Assembly (NCBI RefSeq): GCF_025698545.1 | Contig: NC_068566.1 | Span: 3,455,362-3,519,361 of the forward strand | Direction: 5' to 3' | Source of the DNA: Gossypium raimondii | Lineage: Eukaryota; Streptophyta; Magnoliopsida; Malvales; Malvaceae | Length of the DNA: 64,000 nucleotides | In this document: positions 55,013-64,000 of the stretch, one piece after another | How the letters are laid out: each line of letters begins with the position of its first letter | How positions within the stretch are numbered: the first letter of the stretch is position 1 | Notes under the pieces: generated by a model | The model's input: the letters and a program-made list of their open reading frames with translations, nothing else | What the model was told of the DNA's origin: nothing | Databases searched by the model: none | Translations under genes and position numbers: made by a program

Positions 55013-57810
55013 AAACTAAATTATGAATTTCATCCATCTACATTATTAAAACAAAGAAATTAGTCCTTTTATTTTATCAAAATTTGGTCGTCTTACTTTA
55101 TGAAATGAAAATTAAGAAGTTAACATTATTAAACTTGGATAATATGGAATTCACCAACTCAACAATTATATGCACAGAATTAACAACAATAAGTAGTTTA
55201 TTAATTTATAGCAAAAATCATCCATCTAATATTATGTGTTTACCTAACTTCTCAATCTTTGTCAAATACTAAGATTAAATTCTGGCAAAGTAAATTACGT
55301 AATTAACTTCTCAATTTTCATAAAGTAAATAGATGGATTTCATATTTAGACAAAAAAAGGAACCGATATTTTCTATATCTGTATTTTATAACTCGGAAAG
55401 GGAATTGATTAATTATTCATACAGTTAATACTTCAAGTTAGGAGAGAGGTATTCAAGATTTTGTTTGAAAATTAAGGTGATATCATAATAATTACATAAG
55501 TGTGGTCCATGTGCATAATTTCAACCTTATCTTCAATTTCTACTTCTTCAAAAGCTAAGACCCAAAATAATTTTCTTCTTTTCTTATTTATTTAAATGAT
55601 TGTTTTCAGCTCTCAATATTAAGACATTTTTCTGCCAACTGCTATTTTTTTCCACAATTTAGTTCAAAAATAATTTTTATTTCATCTATCAACTTAGATG
55701 CTAAATTAGGATCCTTTGAAAATTTTTCATTGAATTCTTTGCCAAATGCTTTCTATTACAAAATGGTAACTTATATATATATATATATATATATATGTGA
55801 AAACGGATTATATGAAACGATTACGTCTCGTTATCTATATCCCTTTTCAATAGTTTAATGCCATATCAGTATTTTCATATCTAGAAAAATCAAATCCAAA
55901 TGAAAATCCGAAATTCAAGATAAAATTATCGATGTGACATTAAACTACTAGAAATAGATAATATTCTTGTTTCATATAATCATTTCTCGATATATATAAT
56001 CATTATAAAACCAATGTGATTTTAGACACTTTTATAATTTTTATAATTAATCTTTTAATAATTCAAACATTGAATTTATTAATATAATTATATTTTATGC
56101 ATATAAAATTTAAATTAGTATGATATTTTATCATATAAATTCAAAATACCATCTATATTCATATATATTTAATGGTAAATTCCTTTTATATAAAAAAAAT
56201 TTACACTGAACTTTATCATGTACATAAATTGAGGCACAAAAAGTTATAAAAGTGTTAAAACATACCCTTTTTAATTATCATATCCCAACCTTCAGTTCAA
56301 TTGATTAATCCATAAAATGATTAATTTTTGTTTTGGTCTCTCTACTATTTTCAAATTTGATATTTTTAATTTAGCATAATTTTCTCCTCTACTTTTACAA
56401 TATGATTTGTTAGTTCATACAATTGCGTCATTAATTATTTCGACTAAAGTATTGATGTGAATTTCTTCTTAAAAACACTCATTCTAACTCATCATCGCTA
56501 CGTAAAAGCCTTGTACCTCTCAAATGATAAAATTATAGTTTAATCTTTTCAAAATTGTATCTCCGTCCTAAAGAAATTTATAATTCAATTAATAGATTTT
56601 TTTATAGAAATACAATCCACTCTAATATTAATATATTTACTATTTAAACCAATTAATCGCACTAAAAAAATTTAAATATCAATTTATACCATGGGACCAA
56701 AACTTAAAAAATCAAACTTTCAATTATTTTACAAATAAGTTATTTTAGTACAAATTTTGGATGTGACCAATAGATTTGATTTAAAAATTACCCCACTTAA
56801 ATGTCATATTCAATCAAATCCAGAAATGAACAAGTTAATTTATTTGATTGAATCATGGTGGTGGCGTCGTAATATTGATGATGATAATGAGGGTAGCCGT
56901 TTATCTTTATTTATTTTATTTATGACAGCTAGGGGAGTTGTCTTTTATTTATTTCATTTTCCTTAAATCTTTGATGTTTCTTTTTTGTGCATGTCTTTAT
57001 TTTGGTTGTAGGAAGCAGACATAATTATGGCCACCCACAATGTTACCCAATTTTTCTAGTTGTACGTATCCACCTTTTCCCACTTTCATTCTTTTTTTTT
57101 TTTTTACCCTAAACCCCATTTGATTTCCCAAAGAAAATACAATATTATGAGTAAACTATCGGGTCTGTTTTATTATTTGTTTGCTTGGCGAAATTAAAAA
57201 ATTGCTTTACGATATGAATCATAAAATTTGGAGGGCTAAATTGTAATTTTATTATTATATTAATTCCTAATTTTATAAATTTTAAAGAAATTAAAGGCAT
57301 ATTTGCTAGGGGTACGATCTTATCTACGCCCCTGCTGACTAGAACGTAAATTTTAATGTTTGGTTAATAGAATACATGATTAACTTTACTTCTCATCTTT
57401 ATATAATCTCGAATTAAACATTTGAAATTATTTCAATAAAGTCCTTTCATTATTAAAACCATTAATTTAATAGTTTAAAATGAAAAGTTTAAAGAAAAAT
57501 TAATATTAAAATTATTTAGTTTTATTTTTTAAAATTTTAAATTATGCTATATAAAATTTGGCATTTCTTTTAATGGTTAAATTAACGATTTTAATAATTA
57601 AAAACTTAATTAATATAACATTAATAATTAAACATAATTACAATCATGTTTGATGAAATTAACTCTATAATCTCTTAATCTTTATAAACCAACTACTATT
57701 TTGCATTGGAAGTGATGGAACATCTTTTCCTTCACATTCTTCCAAGTACTTGCTCTCCTTTGCCTTCAATAATGATATACTTTGGTCCACTTTTTCTTTG
57801 AAATTAATTA
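55013..57810. other. AT-rich spacer
   Basis: No gene seen. A (TA)n microsatellite lies at 55771-55796. Short ORFs at 55084 and 56757 lack any family signature. Confidence 0.4.
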
Positions 57811-57811
57811 A

Positions 57812-58075
57812 AGGATAAAATATGTAATAAGTTGTTATATTTTGTAAATTGAAAATTTAGTTTTTATATTTTATATTTTATATTTTTAGAATTTTTTTAT
57901 TTTAAAATTTAATTCCAATTAATAACATTAAATTTAGGTTTATTACAATGTCATTTTTAGTTACATGACTATCAAGTGAGTATTTAAAAGCGAAAGACTC
58001 AATTTTTGTAATACAAATACATAAACTAAATTCTAATTTTGTGAAGGTACGATGACTTATAACATATTTTAACCC
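57812..58075. mobile_element. Fold-back MITE
   Basis: The left arm AGGATAAAATATGTAATAAG and the right arm read inward GGGTTAAAATATGTTATAAG are inverted copies and continue into ATTTAGTTT-type sequence. No clear duplication. Confidence 0.6.
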
Positions 58076-58076
58076 T

Positions 58077-59783
58077 AACTAAGCTTACATTCCGCTAATA
58101 AAATCTTATCTCAATAATATTGAAATTTCGAAAGTCATGAAATGTGGAATTTGAGTTAATTAGAATTTAATGAGTCATTAAATTAAATTATTGAAATCAA
58201 CTTTCGAAAAAAACTAAATCCATTCACTTGAGTACGACACCAAGCACTTGGAATGGTTTGGGTTAGTGATGATTAGTCTAAATTGGATGGATGGGTGTTC
58301 CGTGGGCTACTAAGAGAGCAAATCTTGATAGTGCGGGACACATTAGCCGCATATCTTTAAGACCAAAGGGTTTCAAATAAAAACCATCATTTCTTTTTTC
58401 TTTTTGCTTTATTTGCATTCATTGTACACACACCAATCCCCAAAATACCTGCTCAATTGCTCCCTACAACTTATCATTCATACCATTTTATATCTTTGAC
58501 TCAATTGGTAATTAATAATAATATATTTTTTTAAAATCCCGAAAAATCCATTTGCCATTTTCCCATCACCAAAAAGAAGAGAAAAAAGAATTGCCATACA
58601 CGGCTAAAAAGACTATAAAGAAAAGAACCCATTACCACCCATCTCATCAATTTGCTGCTACGTTACAAATTTGTGAACGTTTTCTTTGATTTGACCCACC
58701 AACTCAAAATGCACACATTTTTAATTCCCAAAATTATATTTTTATTTATATGTTTCATCATATCATAATGCATTCACATAAAATTTATTAAAAATCTTAC
58801 ATATAGTTACGTATCAATTATACATCAATTTGGATTTAATTTGAATGAATAATGTTGTGTTATTTTATGTTATACCTATATCTCACGTTCTACTAACTTC
58901 TCAAGATAATACTTTAGATTATAAGTCACTTTGCGAGCTAGAAGCATTTGTATGGTCAAGACCTAATAAACTCAACCTCATAAGCACACATCATTGGGAT
59001 CATAGTCTTTACATTTGTAAGTAAAATGGATGTTAGGGAACGCGAAATTAACATCGAAGTGGCACGTAATGTTTAGGTAAAGAAAAATATATGACTTTTG
59101 AGACCCATAAAGAACAGGGAACAGAGATCTCTCTCTACAACCACACCTCCATGTATCTTTCTACTTCCTTTCCAACTCTAATTATTTTGATCATTCGTAT
59201 CCACCAAATAAATCGTATGAATTACCATAATTTCAATCTTGTATCAACAATTTATTATAATTATAAATATTTTATTCATCTAATATGAAATTAACTTGAA
59301 TTACTTGTTTTTCAGAAATCATTACTATTAAATAACAGAATTTTCATTCAAAATCCAAAAAATAAAATAAAACAAAACTGCATAACCTTACAGTTTTCAA
59401 TTTTGGCTTATACCCATATTCCAAAAAATATATATATTTACATCATTTTCAATAATATTCACATAATAAATTAAATCTTATCAAACAATGAAAAATCTAG
59501 AATAAAAACAAAAAAAGCCAATCAAAAGTCACTGTCTTCTCATCTCACAATCAAAAGCGCGTAGCCGTCCGGTTCTCCTTCAATTTCTCTGGATGAATCA
59601 TTTATCTAATAATATATAAAATAAAAATTCAGAAAACACTTAAAAATCCTTTTCTAGGCATTTCATTTCATCACAAAACAGAAGAAAAAAAACTATTTTT
59701 TGTTTTATTAGTTTTTATGTAAATTCATACTACACATTGTTTTGTGTTACAAAATAGCAGTAAATAAAAAATTTTAAAAAAAT
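58077..59783. other. WAV3-like gene 3' flank and spacer
   Basis: No gene seen. The last 200 bases or so are likely the 3' UTR of the ligase gene on the minus strand. Confidence 0.35.
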
Positions 59784-61897
59784 CTAAAATCTGGCATTTT
59801 CAAATCCATGCAAATCGCTAACTCTATTCATATGCTTTCTCATGATCGCCACTTTAGCCAATCTCTCCGCTGCTCTCCACGCCGATGTCGGCGTTAACGG
59901 CTCGACCTTTTCCTCCACGCGACCGTTATTAATGTTATTAGTATTATTATTTACCCGTGGTCGTTGGTGTCGTCGGTTTAACTCAGCTAATTCAAATTCC
60001 AATGTGCGAATAAATTCTTCGGCTGAATTCGAACCTGATTGTATCAACAAAGTTCGAGCTGAGGTAAGGAGTAGGTGAGCCCCTGATAAATCGTTCCGCT
60101 CGATCAACCTGCGAGACTCCGCCACAGCGCGAGTGCTTACATGGAGGTTCCTCAACCGTGCGCCGCCGTGGGACGAAGGTCGTACGGACTGCGACAACCG
60201 AGGTAAGTTTAGGCTTTGATCTCGCGAGTAGACCATCTCTTGAGTGAAGGGATCAATGTAAGCAGATCGTATGGACATCGCCCTCTGGGACCCGCGAGAC
60301 GTTACTGGTACTTTCAATTCCACTAATAAGTCTTTCTCCTCGCCCAAATGTAGATCTCCAACTCGCACCGAATTAGACCCGATCAGAGCTGGTCGAGTCG
60401 TTAATGAATAGGCCGATGATATCTCAGTCGGGGCAGAACCGGATGAGAATCCGAGTTGAAGCCTCACGTCTTGAACCACGACGCTCAATAGACCATTCAC
60501 GATTTTGCAAAAGGCATCGTCGTTTGGCGCGTGAGTGCACGATCCGAAACCGAAGGTATGTACGGGGATATCCGAATGGGCCAAGCGCGTGGTGGAAACA
60601 ACTGGAAGGTTCTGATTAGTGGGATTGGACTGTGACTGTTTATCACGACAGTCCGATAAGATCATAACACTGGCGACGGCGTTTTTTTCTCTACGATCCT
60701 CCAACACTTTGGCCGCCTTTTTGAGCGCGTCGTTGACACTCATCCCTTGTCGGTTACTTCCCAACGCATCGACGATCCTCCTCGCCGATCGTCGTCCGCC
60801 GGAACTCATTCTTTTCAATGGCAACAACCGTTTCGAGCTCGACGAGAAAATCACGATCGACAAACGGTCTTTCTCGTCGAGCAAAGAGATAATCAACCGC
60901 ATCGCCCGTTTCACCATCTGCAACCTCATCGCACTCCCGCTAATATCCAACACCGTAACCAAATCAATCGCGGCACGTTTCAACCCACGATGCGTCGCGA
61001 TTGGCGCGCTCACTTTCATAACCACCACGTAACTCTCGTAACTCCTCCCGGCCGCCACCATCGCCGCCTCTTGCGACAACTGAACCTCCACATTCCTCGC
61101 ATTACTGGTCGGAGTAACAAAAAAACCTTGGAACCCTTCCTCTTCATCGTCGTCTTCAGTTTCCTCGGATTCAGGAATCGGGTTAAACTGAGAAAGAGAA
61201 ACCGGCGAAGCCAACGGTTCATCGTCGTTGTAGACCCGAAACGGTTTCGTTTTGACGTCGCCAAAAGTAGTTTTATGGCGCTGTTCGTGGGAGAGTAAAG
61301 GGAGTTCTTTCCAGGTGGTGGAACATACAGGGCAAATTTGCAATTGTTGCTTCCTGATATGGGCGGCGACACAATGGAAATGGAAGGAATGAGAACACTC
61401 CGCCGTGAAAATCGCCGTGCCTTGCCCCGTTTTCACGCTTTCTAAACAGATCCCACATCGACCACCCTGGAAAAAAAATAAAAAAATCAATATAATAATG
61501 AAAAAAAGGACAAAATTTTCAATTGAAAAAAGAAGAAGAAGAAGCTTACTTTGGAGATACACAGAGTGGATTTAAGGAAGGAGAAACTAGAAGGGGATTT
61601 AGGGGAAGAAGGGGTAGATAAATGAGGTGTTCTGCAATGGAGCTTGGGGCTATTTGGAAGGGATGAAGTAGCAGTAGAAACGGTTCGGCAACGGAGACTG
61701 GGGCTTGAACCCGGTTGAGATCGTAACCTTGGTGTTGATGGGTTGGAGAAAAACCCAAACTTTGATGAAAATCTTGGACTTTTAGTACCATGGCTTTCTT
61801 GTTGTTGTTGTTGTTGTTGTTGTTTTTCTGGTAAAACAGGGCTGTCCTGTTTTTTAGGAATTGAAGTACAAAAAGCTCTTCTCCAACCAGTCACCAT
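59784..61897 (-). CDS. WAV3: WAV3-type E3 ubiquitin ligase (RING plus VWA)
   Basis: Two exons, 61897-61550 and 61466-59784, joined in phase 0 to 676 aa. The N-terminus MVTGWRRAFCTSIPKK is typical of the WAV3 family, which controls root gravitropism and auxin-linked growth. It is followed by a glutamine run (about eight) and a Ser/Pro-rich stretch. The RING-H2 finger lies at about residues 120-165: CGICLE, ECSHSFHFHCVAAHI and CPVCSTTWKELP. After a linker with EETEDDDEEE comes the VWA domain: DLVTVLDISGSAM (MIDAS DxSxS motif), RLSIVIFSSSS and ASVMILSDCRD. The C-terminus has AYIDPFTQEMVYSRDQS, then AESRRLIERNDLSGAHLLL, then LTPTSAWRAAERLAKVA. The family is 650-700 aa, so this is full length. The membership is clear; which paralogue it is cannot be told. 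Confidence 0.95.
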
Positions 61898-62592
61898 TTT
61901 TGAATGCTCTGTTTCAAAGGTGGGATTTTTAGTTTATGAACAAGGATTTAATTTGGTTGTGAAGGAGAAGAAATGGATTGAGCATATGGAAATGGAAATT
62001 CTGATAATAATAATAACAACAACAATAAATCTCTGCTTTGCTTCTCTTTAGAAATACTACTCTCCCCAAACAAAAAAAGATTACTGTTGGTAATGCTATG
62101 AAAAGAAGAAAAAGAATTTTTAAAAACAGTTCTATATAATATAGTGTTATATATATATATATATACACTAGTCTGCAATGGAGATGGCTGATTTACTAAG
62201 TTAATAATTTGGAATTATAATAGTGAGGCTTGTGCTGATCCAAAGAGCAGCTGTAAATTATGGACATTTGTTGGTAAGATCATAATTGCCAGTGCCACTC
62301 AGTATTAATTATTATATTTTAATATAGGCTCAAATATATCATAGGTCCTTATACTTTTCCCAAATATAGAATTTAGTTTTTCTACTTTTAATTTTATAAA
62401 TTTAATCCTTTTATTTTTCATATTTTAAAATTTAGGTCTAATTGTTTACTCGGTTTAAATTATTTTGTTAAATTCAAGTTCATTACAATTGAATTTTTCT
62501 AGTTAGTTATTACCAAGTAGATATTTTATTTTATGATTTTTGAACCTTACATAAAAGTTTAAAATCATTTTCAAAATAATTCTTAAAAATAA
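61898..62592. other. WAV3-like gene promoter region
   Basis: 5' UTR and promoter of the ligase gene should lie here, on the minus strand. An (AT)n run at 62148-62166 lies about 250 bases upstream of the start. No other gene seen. Confidence 0.35.
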
Positions 62593-63355
62593 AGTAAACT
62601 ATATTGTGTCACTTAACTATAAGTCATTTTTTATCAATCAATTATGATTTTCTTAATTTGGTCACCCAACTATTAATTTTTTTTAAAAATTGATCATCCA
62701 ACTAATCGAGATTGTTGCTTTATCCATTTCCGTTAATTGCATTGACCGAAGGGTGATGTGGCAGTTAAAAAATCGGTATAATAACAAATTTAACCCTCAA
62801 CTTTTACATACTATATCTATTTAATCATAATTTTAAAAATTAACTCTCAAAATTTACAAATGGTCTCAATTTGATCCTAATTCTAAAAAATAAGAATACG
62901 AATATTTAAATATTTTTAAAAATATAATAATAAATAGAAAATTTTATATTAATATTAAATAAGAATAAATATATTTTTTAAAATATAATATTAAATTTAA
63001 ATATATTTTTTGAAAATATAATATTAAATTTATTATTTTATTTTTATTTAATATTAATATTAATATTAATATTTATTATTATATTTTTTGAAAATATTTA
63101 TATATTTCTTTAAATATATTAGAATTAGAATCAAATTGAGATCATTTGTAAATTTGAGGGTTAATTTTTAAAATTATGACTAAATTGACATAATATGTAA
63201 AAGTTGAGGGCTAAATTTGTTATTACACAGATTTTTAACTACCACATCACCTTCCCATTAGTGCAATTAACAAAATGGGTCAAAAAGATAATTTCTAGTT
63301 AAGTGACCAAAAAGAAAATGACCCATAATTAAGTGACATGTGGTGTAATTTACCT
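62593..63355. mobile_element. Long fold-back element, 763 bp, with 8-bp duplication
   Basis: Arms of about 290 bp are inverted copies. The left starts AGTAAACTATATTGTGTCAC; the right read inward starts AGGTAAATTACACCACATGT. Both contain TGGTCACC/GGTGACC-type motifs, AATTTAACCCTCAACTTTTAC and TCTCAATTTGATYCTAATTC. AAAAATAA lies on both sides (62585-62592 and 63356-63363). The centre is an AT-rich TTAATATTAA tract. Non-coding. Confidence 0.85.
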
Positions 63356-63363
63356 AAAAATAA

Positions 63364-64000
63364 TTAATAACTCTTATCTAATTTCTTTTTTGAAAATTAC
63401 TTTTTATATGAAATTTTCAAAATTATTTTAATTTTATATATAATTTTATTTTTACATAATAAAATTTAAATTAAATAAAAACCTATTCAATTCAAATAAC
63501 CACAATTTTTAAATAGAGAATGTGTAAAGTTTAAGTGGATTTACATTCTTTTATAACTTTATATACTATTAATATTTTAACAATTTAATTTTGAATTTAT
63601 TTATATAATTGAACTTGTTGTGCGCGTAAAATTTTGAATTGATATAATATTTCTATCATATCTATTTAAAATATTATTTATATTAATATATATTTAGCAT
63701 TTAAATTTTTTATATAAAATAAATTTAAATTAAATTTAACATACATAATTTATATGAATATAACGTGAAATATAACGGTTAAGTTATTAAAATATTAATT
63801 ATATAGATTTTTTTTATTTCTCCATTTTTTTTCTCCATAACCTTACTTTAAAGAACAGTAGAAAGTCAACGCATTGGGTATTGTCTGAGAGTGAAATGGG
63901 CACACCCCACGTTGCCACTTCCATTTTTAGTCACTTCATATCAAATGAAACCCTTTTTTTGCTGAACAAAACACTTTCGCCTGACTCTTCGCCATACTTT
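63364..64000. other. AT-rich end of window
   Basis: No gene seen. Confidence 0.4.

Noticed and set aside
56757..56966. 69-codon ORF with WWWRRNIDDDNE
   Set aside because: Starts at TTG, shows no recognisable family, and sits in AT-rich DNA without splice or promoter context.
60747..61298. 183-codon ORF on the plus strand across the WAV3-like gene, with others at 60619 and 59842
   Set aside because: Antisense shadows of a clear GC-rich coding exon; no family resemblance.

Overview
The window looks like nuclear DNA from a eudicot plant: AT-rich intergenic sequence, short exons with GT-AG introns, plant-specific gene families, and dense MITE and LTR debris. The repeat types (the CACACGG-rich LTR remnant, MITEs with CATCCAAAC ends, the GC-rich 'GGGCCGGGC' hAT MITE) resemble what I know from cotton (Gossypium, Malvaceae). 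The genus is an inference, not a proof.

Five resident host genes can be modelled. (1) An SPT2 chromatin-protein gene on the minus strand, cut at its 3' end by the window start (159-3044). (2) An ATP-dependent phosphoenolpyruvate carboxykinase, minus strand, 12 exons, 654 aa (15892-19744). (3) A tRNA-dihydrouridine synthase of the DUS2 type, plus strand, 9 exons, 326 aa (36868-41331). (4) An RMD5-type RING E3 ligase of the GID/CTLH complex, plus strand, one coding exon after 5'-UTR introns (51626-52771). (5) A WAV3-type RING plus VWA E3 ligase, minus strand, two exons (59784-61897). They are ordinary dispersed plant genes with separate promoters and no operon-like logic.

Between them lies transposon-rich DNA. 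The most interesting part is a pair of related PIF/Harbinger elements. The first (about 4806-12905) interrupts an 88-bp tandem repeat. It has lost its transposase and carries four properly spliced exons of a plastid DUF3007-family gene. It was later hit by a 4.0-kb hAT element (8393-12425) with a perfect 8-bp target duplication, which carries a broken transposase. The second (42725-48543) still carries a recognisable but broken HARBI1-type transposase and a Myb/SANT-like partner ORF. It also contains a frameshifted fragment of a class I HD-Zip homeobox gene and a GC-richer, organelle-like segment. The two share about 480 bp of left end. They therefore look like one family that picked up host sequence twice.

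The rest holds MITEs with readable target duplications (14020-14697, 23136-23498, 24198-24594, 34761-35009, 53311-53456, 62593-63355), a LINE RNase H relic, LTR-retrotransposon scraps (about 29505-30620 and 54430-55012), a complex inverted repeat (32988-33431) and long AT-rich stretches without visible genes. I saw no tRNA, rRNA or CRISPR array.
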